The notes beneath the pieces are model-generated. The model searched no databases and was not told the DNA's origin. It saw only the letters and a program-made list of their open reading frames with translations. A DNA stretch of 64,000 nt from Thecaphora thlaspeos (lineage: Eukaryota > Basidiomycota > Ustilaginomycetes > Urocystidales > Glomosporiaceae): NCBI GenBank assembly GCA_900291925.1, contig UWYS01000010.1, positions 496,001 to 560,000 of the forward strand. Direction: 5' to 3'. The position numbers were made by a program, and so were the translations under genes. Shown here in pieces: positions 10,583 through 21,816 of this stretch (the first letter of the stretch is position 1; the number at the start of each line of letters is the position of its first letter).

Positions 10583-11091
10583 ATTGCGCGACCCTGCGCG
10601 ACCCGTCCCGACGCTCCGTTCGAGGAAGCTTTAGGCGCATGGTGAGAGAGTCTCTCTTTTCGTTCCTGGCTCATTCCTCAGCGAGGCGACTGTCGAGGGT
10701 GACGTGATTATGGCCCTCGTTCGAGGGAGGCACCACACCACCCGCCCGTCCACCCTTTATCCCTCTTCATCTCTTTCCGCAATCGACCTCCCATTCCGTT
10801 TACACTGTAGCAAATGCGCCACTGTCCTGTTATCTCGACTTCCAGCATCTTTCCGACCAATACGTTTTGAACATCTCAGTCTTTTACTAGGATTGTTGCC
10901 TATCTGATCGCCTTGCGGTGTTGCGCCGATATGACCGCGACTCGGAAGCAAGTTGTTGGAACCGGGGAGGTCCACGAGGTTGCACTAACGATGTGTGTTG
11001 GCTGCGGCGCGACGATGGCGGGCGCAGGCGTGCGAAAGACTAGCTACCTTGGGGCCTTTCACTACGATGGCTGTCAGCGGGACCTGGGATC
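10583..11091. other. Convergent 3' intergenic region
   Basis: This 509-nt stretch lies between the stops of YOP1 and the next minus-strand gene. It holds both 3' UTRs and I see no further gene in it. Confidence 0.5.
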
Positions 11092-12957
11092 CTATGCGGC
11101 CCTGTCCGCCTTGTCGGCCGACGCGAGGGCGGCGAAACCAGCCTTGAACCTACTGGGCCTGAGGGCCATGCCGAGCTTGCGATCCTGAAAGTGGAGATCG
11201 TGCTCGAAAGCCATCATGATCTCGGCATGGGCGAGTAGATCGAAACACTGATCTGTATCCATGTTGCTCTCCCTCTCTGCGTGTCTCAACCGTTTGAGCT
11301 CGTCGGGCGATGCGGAATCCAATAGAGGTTGTGGTCGGATACGATTTGACGTCGTGTTCGTACCGCTAGACGTACCCGGTCGAGATTTGATATTGGGTTT
11401 CTTGGTGGAGGAAGGTTTGACGGTGGAGGGGGAAAGTGTTGAAGTACTACCGCCACCTCCGAGGGAGCCGAAGAGTTGGTCCCATCCTGTGATGGACCTG
11501 CCGAATTGAGAGTCTCCCGGTTTGTTGTTGACGTTGCCGCCAGAGGAGGAGGGTTTGCCACGAGGTGCGACGGTCGTGGTGGTGGGTGTGGAGACTTTGC
11601 TGGTGCTGCCGCTGCTGTTGGGGATGAAGTGAGAAGCGTTCGGGTTGAGTTTCGAGGAGATAGTTGCAGCTTTCACCGTGGCCGCCTTGTCGCGCGCCGA
11701 GTCGATGCTGGCGCGCAACTTGTCGGCGCTGGCTGCTAGCGTCGGAGTCTTGCTGGGCGTCGAGGACGAGGTGACGCCTTTCTTGACGTAGGCGTTTCGA
11801 GCAGTCGTAAGCGTCGATTTGGCACTGCCACCGCCGGCGCCGGCGGCAGCTGTACGGTCCGCGAGGGCCTTGTTCCTCGTTCCTGGTGCTGGCGCAGCTT
11901 TGCCGCCGCCTTTGGAGGGTGTCTTGGTCCGAGACGCCGCACCGCGCTTGGCCCCACCGCCACTCCTCTTGGGAGAGTCGGCGAAAAAGTCGTCGCCGTC
12001 ATCATCATCGTCATTGTCGTCTCCATCGTCTTCGGCGGCTGCAGAGGCGTCAGAGTCAGAAGAGGCGGCGACGTCAGGCATCTCTTCGTCGCTTGATGGT
12101 TGCGCTTCGTCTTCGTCGTCGCTATCTGCTAGACGGGCCTTTTTGCGCGCTCCTCGGCCCGCACCGCCTCGGCCTGCTTTGCCAACTGCTTGTTTGGCGG
12201 CGGCGGATCGACTCGTCGAGGTTCTTGTAGAGCTCTTGGTGGTTCTTTGATCGGATGCGTTGGTCACGTCTTCTTCCTCATCGCCGGATGGTGTGAAGGA
12301 CGGCGCGGCCCTTTTCGTCCCCCCTTCGCCAGCACCGCCTGAACCTTGTTTGACTTCCGTCTCTTCCCCATCTGTACGGGACAAACAGACGATCTTGATC
12401 TTCTTCCCCTCTCCTCGTTCCTCCTCTGTTCCTTCCTCTTCCTTCTCCTCTCCGGCATCGGGACTCTGTTCGCGACTCGTCTTGTTAGATCTGGTGATCT
12501 TGATCTTGATGGCCGGCGGTTGCGTTGTAGTCACCGTTGTGTCTTTCTCGTCACTCGCTTTCCTATCACCTCGCCCTGTCAGAACCTTCTTCCCTCTTGC
12601 AGCTAATGGCGTTTTGGAAGAAGCGGCGCTACTGGGAGAAGTCTGCTGATCCTCTGCTCGGAGTTTGGAAGAAGGTCGACGTTCTCTCCCGCTCTTTCTG
12701 ATGTCTGTCGCTGGTGTCGTCGTCGTCGTCGTTGGGGTTTGTGCACGTGGTGTAGATGTAGAAGAGTTGGAGGGAAGGGCAAGTCGTTTCTTCCTGTTCG
12801 AGGGGGCGGGACGAGAGGTGGAGCCTGACGCTGCAGCGGGCGGAACATCACCCGTCGATGGAGCGGGGAGTGACGAGACATTGGGTGTCGGCGGTCGACC
12901 AGGTGTAGCGGGGGCGTCCGAGAGGTCCGAGAGGTCCGAGTCGTCACTGAGCGGCAT
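11092..12957 (-). CDS. Low-complexity, probably nuclear protein of unknown function
   Basis: One exon of 621 residues starting with MPLSDDSDLSDLSDAP. I do not recognise a family. Most of it is disordered: Ser/Thr/Pro-rich stretches, a basic patch KIKITRSNK and a similar KKIKIVCLS, a long acidic block (about residues 280-325, rich in Asp, Glu and Ser), and Lys/Arg clusters that resemble nuclear localisation signals. The only segment that looks folded is the last 60 residues, containing DTDQCFDLLAHAEIMM, AFEHDLHFQDR and KLGMALRPSRFKAGF. It has no low-complexity bias and is the part to search with. A 9-bp direct repeat (TCCGAGAGG) encodes the Ser-Asp-Leu repetition near the N-terminus. The mixture of acidic and basic tracts suggests a chromatin-associated role, but that is only a guess. 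Confidence 0.75.
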   Translation of the reverse strand: MPLSDDSDLSDLSDAPATPGRPPTPNVSSLPAPSTGDVPPAAASGSTSRPAPSNRKKRLALPSNSSTSTPRAQTPTTTTTTPATDIRKSGRERRPSSKLRAEDQQTSPSSAASSKTPLAARGKKVLTGRGDRKASDEKDTTVTTTQPPAIKIKITRSNKTSREQSPDAGEEKEEEGTEEERGEGKKIKIVCLSRTDGEETEVKQGSGGAGEGGTKRAAPSFTPSGDEEEDVTNASDQRTTKSSTRTSTSRSAAAKQAVGKAGRGGAGRGARKKARLADSDDEDEAQPSSDEEMPDVAASSDSDASAAAEDDGDDNDDDDDGDDFFADSPKRSGGGAKRGAASRTKTPSKGGGKAAPAPGTRNKALADRTAAAGAGGGSAKSTLTTARNAYVKKGVTSSSTPSKTPTLAASADKLRASIDSARDKAATVKAATISSKLNPNASHFIPNSSGSTSKVSTPTTTTVAPRGKPSSSGGNVNNKPGDSQFGRSITGWDQLFGSLGGGGSTSTLSPSTVKPSSTKKPNIKSRPGTSSGTNTTSNRIRPQPLLDSASPDELKRLRHAERESNMDTDQCFDLLAHAEIMMAFEHDLHFQDRKLGMALRPSRFKAGFAALASADKADRAA

Positions 12958-13257
12958 TGTGTGGTATAGCTATAGTGTGTGAAGCAGCAACGGGATTCCA
13001 GGAGTAAGAGGATGATGGAAGAAGGGGAAAGGACAAGGCAGAGTGGTAGACGGTTGGGTGGTCGCGTCGGTCGGTCTGTTTGCTCGCACTCTCCCGCAGC
13101 GTGCTTGCGTGTGGAGGCGCAGAGCGGCACCGCGTTCCCAGCGCAGCCAAGCCCGCCCGCCACAAGGCCACGCAACACAAAACGCAGCACAACATCGTCT
13201 CATCTTCCAGGGGCAGTCGTCCCTTTGCAGCACCATTAAGTACATACATGCAGCCCG
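12958..13257. other. Short intergenic spacer with promoter of the low-complexity gene
   Basis: The 300 nt between the start of the minus-strand low-complexity gene and the stop of the CENP-I gene. They contain no motif I can name. Confidence 0.3.
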
Positions 13258-16200
13258 CTACGCATCCATCGAAGTCTCCGCCGCCGCCGCCGACGCCGCG
13301 GGAGTCGGTTGCTGCGGCGGTCCACCGTAATTTCTCAGCGAATTCTTGATAAACTCCTCCAGACCCCTCATCCCCCTATCCCTCAGCCAGTCGAGCAGGT
13401 GGCGGCGATACACCTGGACGGTCCAGTCGTTCGGGACGCCCTGCTGTTTTGCCTTTTGCATCACTCGCGGGTTGACCGGTCCGTTGATCCACGTCGCCGC
13501 TGCCGCCGCCGTCTTGCGCGACGTGCTGTTGCCGCCGCCGGATGAGGAGTGCTGTTGGCAGTACTCGTTGATGCATCGGTCCGACAGGTTGGCCAGGCTC
13601 GGGTGGTGCGTGATCGAAGAGGAGAGGTGGAACGCCAGCCCGCGCTCTTGGCTCGTCGCTGTCAGTTCGGTGATGACGGTCCTGTGTGTGACGGAGCGGG
13701 AAGGAAAGGCAATGGTGGGTGACTCTACCACGTCAGCACTCCGGCCGCCCCACCCGACGAACGCCAACGACTTCAACGCACCTGTCGAACCCAAGCTTCG
13801 GCGCGTTCTCGTCCATCGCCTCCTCAAATGCTCTGCCTCGCCACGCAAAGTCGACCAGCACCGTCACGGCCTTGTTGAGCGGCATCGTGCTCTCCTCGGC
13901 AAAGTAGCGAGCCTGGAGTGCGCGCATAGATCGCTCTTGTGCGCCTGCGTTCCGAACGAGCGGCGCTGCCACATAGTTGGCGTGCGAACTTCGCATCTGC
14001 TGCATCAGCCCGGCCAGCCTCGACAGTGGCATCGCCGAGGTCGCGCCGCACGAAAACGCGTAAAAGGCTAGCGGCGGGACCATGCAGACACGGTGGAGAC
14101 CGCACAGCGGACCCAGCAGCACCTCGTAGCACGATAGCGTGGCGTGCTCGACCATGACGGAGCGCGGATGCTGTAGGAGCACCTCGTTCGCCATCTCGTC
14201 GAGCACAGAGGCGCTGTGCGAGATCGTATCAAAGTAATTGACTCCCTTGTCGAGCGTCGAGATCCCCCATTGGCTACGAGGCGCAGTCGTGGGCATCAGG
14301 AGGGAAGAGATGCCGTCAGTGAATGCAGAACCGACGGCTGGCTATCACGCGGGAGGCTCGTCACTTACACGGTCGCCGAACCATCCAGACTCCGGCCGAT
14401 CTGGGCCCAATCTCGTTTCGCCCATCGCTGCAGCATCTTGGCGAGCGCGATGACGATGTCGGCGGCTGCCGCTTCGCCGACCGACGGCGCCTGACAGAGT
14501 TGCTTCAATGGCTCGACCACCAGCTCATTGAACTCTGAGACGGATGAGCAACCGGGAAAAGACACGCTTGCGGTCAGCTGCATGTCCCGCTCTTGGCACT
14601 GTATACTTGCAATGCCTTCAGGAAGACCTCTGGAAATGGACTAACCTGGCCACGCCCTGGGCTTCATCAAAGGTACAAATGAGACGATCTCGGAGCACAG
14701 AGCTTCCCACTGAGTTGTCCACTGCGGTGGAGTGGCGGTTGCCACGTCGGTAAGACCTCGCAGCACCTGGCAGAGGGTCTCTTCGAAGCGCTTCGGGATC
14801 TCGCTGGCGGTGTCGAACGTCTGCGCCGCCCTGAGCAGCAGGCTGGCGAGACGGTTGTGGGCCGACTGGTTCGCGGGCAGCCGAATGCGATTCGCCTTGG
14901 CCCTGAACGCGCCGTCGTCCTTCGTGCCTGAGCCTGCATCGATTCGCTCTCTCGAGGGCGCTGCGCCGAGGCCGATCTCGTCGCGCACCACGCTCTCCAG
15001 CCAGTCTGAGAGGCGGACCCAGCAGTAGTCGGATGCCTTTGCGTCGGACGAAGCGACGGCATCGGCGTCGGCGTCGTCCTGGCTGAGCGAGACATCGTTG
15101 CTAATGGTGGCGCCTGAGAGGATGGCCACGCGCATTAGACGCGCTCCAAACGTCGGCGCTAGCATCGAAGCTACTTGCGACGGCAGCGTAAGGCGGTCCA
15201 GGCTGTGCGCGAGGTGGCGCAGCGACGAGAGCTCGGTGATGAGCGCCGGCGACGTTCCGAGTGTCTTGTTGAGCGACGTCTGCGGCTGGATCGTCACTAG
15301 GTTGGGTAGAGCGGCGAGTGGGAGCTTCGACGCCTCGATGTCGGCCGTAGCCTTGCCGTCGAGCGAGACGCGCGCCCGTTTGCTGGGCCGGGACTTGTCC
15401 GCCTGTGCCTGCGCGCCCTCTTCGTCGTCGGACTCGATCCGTTCCCCCATGGCGCGGCGCGCATGCTTGGCGTGGCACCGCAGCGCGCGGCCAAGCCAGT
15501 CGTTGTCGGGGAACTTCATGCCGGGCACGCCATTGGAGCCGACGCTCGAGGTGCTGCCGGAGCCGCCGAGCAGCTCCGGGAATAGAAGATCCGGATAGAA
15601 GTTGGCGTAAACGGACAGCAGCGCGGACAGACCCGCCTCAGCAGCAAAGTTTGCGCGCAGCGACATTAGCTTTGCGATACGGTAGTGCTTGACGTGCTTG
15701 CGCTTAGTCGTCTTGCAGAGTAGGTAATAGAGATGCGGGCGGAAGGCCTGGTAGTCGAGGAAATGGAAGAGGACGCCGTAGCACCGCTGTAGCGTCGCGC
15801 GGGCGGCCAAGGTGAGGTACGAGGTCGGCAGGGCCCCTCCCAGCTCGCTAGGTTGGCGCGGCTCCCCGCCCTCCTCCACCGGGGCCAGCGTGGCAGCCAG
15901 GTTGAGCGGGACGGGAGGTGAGTCGAGCAGGACGCAGAGCAGCCTGATTACCGCGGCCTGGTGTCGAGAGGGAACGGAGGGGCATGGGTAGGAAGAGAGA
16001 TGTCTAGACTAGTCAGCAGCCTCACTGCGGCCGTTCGCGGCATCGCTGAAGGACGGATGGACGTACCTGCACGCGGATGTCGACCTTGACCCTGTTCGGC
16101 CCGACCTGGCTCGGCGACGTCTGATCGATTTCGTCGTCCTGAGAGATGGTGGTTAGCCCTGCGTCCGTCTCGGTCTTGGTGCCTGGGTTGGGCCCCAGGG

Positions 16201-16528
16201 ATGCGAGGACGCTGTAGACGAACTCGCTGCCCAGCTTGGCGCCGGGCGAGGGTACGATGCATCTGAGGATGGCCACGGCCGCTCCGGCTTTTGGCGGCTT
16301 GCCGTTGAGTGTCGCCGTTCGCCTGGTGGTACCGCGAAGGGCGAGATTGAGGAGGCGTTGACACTGCGCTGCGTCGAAGCCGTACGAGGTGGAGTGGCGC
16401 TGGAGCCGGAGTAGCTGGTCCTTGACTGCCGACGCGGCCTGGGTAGACGAGAGGACCTTTGCGAGGGCGGCAATGACCTTGTTGCCGTGGCCGCTGGTGG
16501 TGGTGCCAGTGTCATTGGCGGAAGACAT
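13258..16528 (-). CDS. mis6: Inner-kinetochore protein CENP-I / Mis6 / Ctf3
   Basis: Five exons (16528..16067, 15957..14646, 14534..14369, 14273..13782, 13681..13258) join in frame to 951 residues; every junction has GT/AG and matching phase. The diagnostic segment is at about residues 210-250: YGVLFHFLDYQAFRPHLYYL followed by LCKTTKRKHVKHYRI, then a leucine-rich helix and LSVYANFYPDLLFPELL. This is the conserved core of the Mis6/CENP-I family, which sits in the constitutive centromere-associated network and helps load CENP-A. The rest is helical-repeat-like. Inserts rich in Asp, Glu and Ser (around ESDDEEGAQ) and Ala/Asp make it longer than human or fission-yeast orthologues (roughly 670-760). 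The C-terminal part after residue 800 is less conserved. Start codon at 16528 (MSSANDTG) gives a clean frame. The family call is strong; exact exon ends are inferred. Confidence 0.88.
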
Positions 16529-17106
16529 GGCTGTTGGGCGTCTACTGCCGCGTCTGCAGAGGGTGGGAGGAGGGTCGGGTGATGATGGTGGTCGAAACGA
16601 CCCCTTGGAAGGATTTACAGGCGGTGTTGCTCTCTCGCGAGCCGCGCTGCCCTTTCCTCCACACAAAAGATACGCGACGCGCTCCCCGCGCAGGAGCCTG
16701 GCGGGCGACCTGCCACACTGCAGGTCGCCAGCGCATACATCTCCAACACCGAGCACGCCAGGACAAACATCCTTGCCCTCCTCGAGGTGCGTAGCCCTGC
16801 TCACCCCGTTGCTCAAACAGCGGGACTGCACAAAGCGTGTTCCCTCGACCTCTCGCGAACTTTTTGCAGAACGGTCGAGATGGCCGTCCTCCTGCTCTTC
16901 TACCCTCTCATCCTCGTAATGTATGCTGGCTCGACGTCGTTTCTCTCTCTATCCATCTTGCTGCAGACACACCAACGCACTTGGCAAGTGGATCCAAAGG
17001 AAGCAAAAAGAGGTGTTCACATCGACAGACTCATATGCGACATGCTAGCTCAAGAACAAAAGAACAATCCAACAGCGGTGAGCCCAGCACCTTCGTCCCT
17101 TTAGCC
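16529..17106. other. Intergenic region upstream of CENP-I
   Basis: This stretch is 578 nt long and holds the CENP-I promoter side and the 3' side of the phosphatase inhibitor gene. I see no TATA box and no supported gene. Confidence 0.3.
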
Positions 17107-18390
17107 TTATCTCGAGCCGTTGGGGAGCGGAGGGACGGGTGGAGGACCGCTGCCCTTGTCCTCCGCGTCCTCCTCCTCCTCCTCGTCATCATCGCGGGCA
17201 GCCAGGGCAGCAGCGATCTTCATCGCTTCAGCCTCATTGCCGTAGTGGTTCTGCCGCTTAGCTGCAAAAGCAGCGTGCTTGGCTTGCGCTGTATGTTCGG
17301 CAGGAAGGCGAAGGGATTGTCGATCGTCAGTGAGTCCTCGTGCAAGCCCATCCGAGCCGACGTCGCACTTCAACGTGACGGCGCACTCACTCTCTGGATC
17401 TGAATCCTCCTCTTCCACCATACCGTCATCGTGATCATCGTCGTCGAGCTGCATGCCCCTCTCCTCGGTCTCCTGCCTGATGTCGCTCCTCTGGTCTGCC
17501 GCTTGCCCGCCGGTGGCGGATCGTCCGCTCGACCTCCTGCTCGAGCTCTTGGGCAGCGAAAAGCTGGGGGAGCGGCTGGTGCTCCTCGCTGTGCCGGGAG
17601 GAGGGCGCTGGGAAGACGTCGTCATGTCGGTGTCGTTGCCCGTGGAGGCATGGGCGAGGTCGGCGGCATCAAGACCGAGGGCGAGCCCGGTAGCTTTGCC
17701 GCTGCCGTTCCCGGTGCTATCTGATGTGCTGTCTCCGCTTGCAGCACCGGCAGAGGGGTGTCGGCCGGCGTTGGCATTGGTGTTGGCTGCTGTCTGCTCA
17801 GCAGCGGAACCTCGACGACTGCTGAGGCCGGACGAGGTCGAAGGTCCGGCACCGTCCAAGTCGAAGCTCACTATTCGTCGTGAGAGCAGGGCAGACGAGC
17901 AGTATCGGTTAGTGTTGTTGCCTATATGTCGAAGCGCAGAGAACAGCACGAGAGCCAACGTCGGACTCACTGTCATCGTCTCCCAGCGGTCCCAGGCTAG
18001 TCTCGCGGACAAAGGGGGTCTTGGGCTCGTCGATCTTCATCCTGGCTTCCTCCCGCGCCCGCTGCTGCTCATGGAGCGTCAAGTTGGTCTCGTCCCACTG
18101 CAGGCTGTTCCGGCGGAGCAGCGAAAAAAAGCAGTGCCGAGTGGGTCAATTGTCTGACGGTGACCTGGTCTCGACCGCACCTTGTATCATCGTCAGCGAG
18201 AGCCGAGCAAGGGGCGAAGTACTCACTGGCTGTTGGCCTCGTCCGTGCCAGCGGCAGTCTGAGCAGACGATGCGACAGGCTGAGCACTTCCCTGCTGGGA
18301 GCTGCTTCTCTTTCTGGCATTCTTGAGGATGCCCTTGGGCTTGGGAGCCACAGCGGAGCGAGTTGGCGAATGGCGAGGCGAAGACGACAT
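17107..18390 (-). CDS. GLC8: Protein phosphatase 1 inhibitor 2 (IPP-2 / Glc8)
   Basis: Four exons (18390..18227, 18104..17971, 17870..17391, 17288..17107) give 319 residues with matching phases. It carries the three hallmarks of inhibitor 2: KGILKN at residues 19-24 (PP1-binding), LQWDETNL at about 56-63, and KIDEPKTPF at 78-86, whose Thr84 aligns with the GSK3/Cdk phosphorylation site. Near the C-terminus is the AAKRQNHYGNEAEAMK segment, the helix that covers the PP1 active site, followed by an acidic tail. The family regulates, and helps fold, the PP1 catalytic subunit (Glc7). The middle exon is a 160-residue Ser/Gly-rich disordered insert, which makes the protein longer than yeast Glc8 (229). 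Each donor is GTGAGT. Cellular site is expected to be cytosol and nucleus. Confidence 0.92.
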
Positions 18391-19062
18391 CGTGGGATGC
18401 GGTCGTGCGTCTGACTTGGCTGTGATCGAAGGAGGTAAACGGTGTGTGCAGTCTGCTGGGTGAGGGGAGGGCTTGGATAGGATGGGATGGGATGGGAGGG
18501 TAGGATGGGGATGGTGATGGTCGTAGCTCGGAAAGAGAAATGAGGGCTGGTGGACAGACACCGCTGGCCTACTACACTCTGTACATCCGGGCGGCCCAAA
18601 TCTCTCTCAGGTGGAGCAGGCCGAGGCGAGGCAGCGAGCGCGCACTGACCACCCCAAGGTCCGCCCTTTGCGCCACCTTGGCCCGACCCGGACGCGAGGG
18701 ACAGCAGCCGTTCTCTCCCCAACGCGGCCCGGCCTCCACCATCAGGCATGAGCGCCGCTACCCTAGTGAGTAGTAGTCCGAGTCCTCAGCTACGAGTCGC
18801 CGTCCGAAAGATCAGGTCTCATAGGCGGGTCGGGGCGAGGGCGAGACCTGGTCGGACGAAAGAGCAGGCGCCGACCCTCTCGATTGCAAGCGAAAGATAC
18901 ACATCAACATGACACAGCATATAAACACAAGGGAATGTCCATGCAGAGGCAGAGTCCAGGCAGAGGGAGCGGCGGTAGTGAGTAGAGGAGAAGAGACATG
19001 GGGAAGGATAAGGAAAGCGAGACATCGTCGACCAGGCCGAGCACAGCTGCCATGCCCAGCGA
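18391..19062. other. Intergenic region upstream of the inhibitor-2 gene
   Basis: It holds the inhibitor-2 leader (with GGGATGGGATGGGAGGG-like purine repeats near 18480 on the plus strand) and the 3' UTR of the next gene. No gene is supported here. Confidence 0.4.
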
Positions 19063-20809
19063 CTACTGGTAGTTCTGCAGCGTGAAGGGGCACTCGACGT
19101 TGCCGACCGTGGTTGAGGCGCCCTTTGTCCCGATCAATCCCTTGATCTTCATCGTGAGGATCATCCTGAGTTTTAGCGAGGGCCGCACCGCATTGGGGTA
19201 CTTGGGCCCGCAAGCTTGGTAGAAGTCGAGGAAAGTCTGGTCGCCCGTGGCGTTGAGACTGACGTAGGAAAAGTCGACGGGGAACTTGAACATCGTCCGC
19301 TTCCGCCCCGGGAACGAGTACGACGAGACCTTGCCCTCGCCCACCTTCTTGTTCGACGAGGCGTCGTACACCGTCACCTGCATGTCCTTTGCGACGGAAG
19401 CGATCCAGCCGTCGCTGTTGTCGGCGCGCAGGTTGAGGTTCATCGTCATGCTGTGGAGAGATCGCGCACGAGGCGTGGACGCAAAGTAGGGCGGTGTAAC
19501 GCAGGCAAGAGAAACGTGTCAGCGCCTCCGGGTGGTCGGACCCAGCATCAGGCGAGCGCACTGGTTGACCAGTATGGCCCCGCGTTGCTTACCTGAAGTT
19601 GGTCGGGCTGTGGTTCACCTGCATCGAGGCGCCGTCAGGGACCGCCGACACGGGGTTGGTAGAGAGGAAGGCAAACGCTGTAAAGGTGCGCACAGGAGGG
19701 GAATGGTTGCATCAATACGAGTATCCTACGGCCTTGTCGTTGCGGACACCGGAGGGGCGAATCGTCGTCGAGCACTCACAAGGCACCCGAGGGATGACAA
19801 AGAAGAGCATGATACCGAGCCTGCGACGGTGACAGAGGTGAAAAAGTCAGGGCGCAACGCGGGAGGGTCAGGGGGGGCTGAAGCAGCGAGTCGGACTGCG
19901 AGCCACCGCAACTCGGCAGCGCACTCACAAGACCAGGAAGATGAACGCCATGAACACGGCGACGCGCGGGCTGAGCCACCCCCAGAGGTGGTCATCGCCC
20001 TTTGCCCACATACCGAGCCTCTTCTGCTTGGACTGCCTCTTTTTCTTTTTCTTCGTCTTCCTCGTCATATCCTTCATCTCCTCCTTGGAAAACTCTGTGC
20101 CGAGCGCCGGAACCGTGATGAGCTCGATGCCGGTGGTCGAATCGGCGTGCTTGGGGCCGGCGCCGCTGAGCATAGAGATGCGGTTCGTGTTGAAGTCGCG
20201 TCCGCCGTCAGTCACGGCGCCGTCACCGCCCGCCATGATGCTGTTGCGAGTGGGAGGGAGGCTCCGGCGCGGGTCGGCATTGCGGACGTCGAAGCCAAAG
20301 GCCTCTGAGTTGAGGAGGCTCTTTCGCTGCGGGTAGTCACTGTAGGGCGTCTGGAGGTTTGCCTTTCTGTCGCCTCCGGTGGTGCCGGGCGTGGAGGCGT
20401 CCCAGTAGCCTTCTTGGTGCGCCTGGAGGCCGCTCATCGAATCGCGGTGGGGTGCGCCGGAGACGGGGCGGGTCATGTTGAAATCGTCGTAGACGTTCCA
20501 ATCCTCATCTTCATCATCGTCATCCTCGTCATCGTTCGCCATTGCGTAGCCGTTCGAGTGGGTGGGCCTGGACTCGTACATCCCGGTGCCGGTCCCTGAA
20601 ACGGGAGCGAGGGGCGGCGACTGAAGGTAGGTGGAGCCTCTGTTGCTCTGGGCCGGGCCGGCTGATGCGCTGACGGTGCTGTGCTGTGAGCTGTGCTGCT
20701 GTTGGGGCGGGTAGGGCTGGTCTGCGTCGTGGGGCGATGGGGTGTTGTAGGCGTCGGCCGCCGAGCCGCCCGCCGAGTAGTCGTAGTACGAGTTTGGTCG
20801 AGCGGACAT
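19063..20809 (-). CDS. Single-pass membrane protein with LEA2-like C-terminal domain
   Basis: Four exons (20809..19929, 19820..19780, 19677..19593, 19450..19063) give 464 residues; exon 2 is only 41 nt. The first 250 residues are disordered and Tyr/Ser/Pro/Gln-rich with an acidic DDEDDDDEDEDW run, then a strongly basic RKTKKKKKRQSKQKR stop-transfer segment, then one transmembrane helix (about residues 280-306) that spans the exon 1/2 junction. The remaining 155 residues have the beta-rich pattern of LEA2/WHy-type domains (SMTMNLNLRADNSDGW, VTVYDASSNKKVGEG, FPVDFSYVSLN, LRMILTMKIKGLIG). Topology is type II: cytosolic N-terminus and the LEA2-like domain in the lumen or outside the cell. Similar proteins occur in many basidiomycetes without known function. 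The gene model is firm; the family name is tentative. Confidence 0.8.
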
Positions 20810-21816
20810 GATCGCGGCTGGTGCTACTGCTGTCTCGCCGTGCCGGGGTAGGTATAGGCCAGCGGCAGACTTGAGTACGCTGGCGTTGTGGTGTGCAACC
20901 TGGGATTGCTGGGTATGCTGTGCGGTAGTGTGCCTGCTGGTCTGGGTGCGTGTCTAAGGTTGAGAAGAGCGGCGCGCTGAGTGGGGCTGGGTGCGGAGAA
21001 GAGGTGGTTGCGGGAACGCCGAGTGCGCGCAGCTGCCCGAGGGAATGTGGTTTGTGGGCGTGCAGAGGGGGATGCCTTGGTTTTGCGGGGATGGAGGAGC
21101 TAGCAAGAGGCGGCGGTGATAATGGTGGTGCTCGATGTCTGGTGGTGGCGAGGGGAGGGGTTGCCAGGCGGACGGGGGGCCAGCAGGGCGGCGCCCTTGA
21201 GCCACCCCTTTTGGGCCGCTCTACGATGTTCTAATCAACCCTGCAAGGCGCCGCAATGTGGACGCCAGAAATTCAATTTAGAACCAAGGGACCAGGGTCA
21301 GGGTCAAAGATATCATTTTGTAGTCAAGGGTGCAAAGCCGAACACCAACAGCCTCTGGCCCCTAGGCGCGTCGCCGGAAATCCAACACACTCAGCCGCTA
21401 AAAAGCGGGACAGCCGCCCTGCCTCGCCGCCCTGCCTCGCCGCCCTCCGTCACGCACAGTCGCCGACCGTGTGGCGGCCCGCGCCCATACGCAGAGGCGG
21501 CGGTCGATCAAGGTCAAGATGTGCTCACGCCTTGTGCCTTTGTGAGCCCAACAAGCTCCAGCAGATTCCGATGCGTCGCACGCCTTGAGGCAACCTGAGC
21601 CGACTTCTTCCGCTCTCGGAACGCTGGGATAAGGCGAACGCGGCGTCGCTCGGACGCTTGACGACGCTGATCGCTCCTGATTGTGACTCCCTTTGGTCCC
21701 GCTGAAAAGAATTCTTGCTCTTAAAACTAACAACGATGGTAACCCGGTATCGCAGCGGCCATCTCCAATCCGTCTTTTCCGGGAGACTTAACAACTAGCC
21801 TCCTCCGACCTCCCGA
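20810..21816. other. Intergenic region
   Basis: About 1 kb between two minus-strand genes, holding the promoter of the LEA2-like gene and the 3' side of the Zn2Cys6 gene. The open frames here overlap each other on both strands and none has a domain. Confidence 0.4.
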
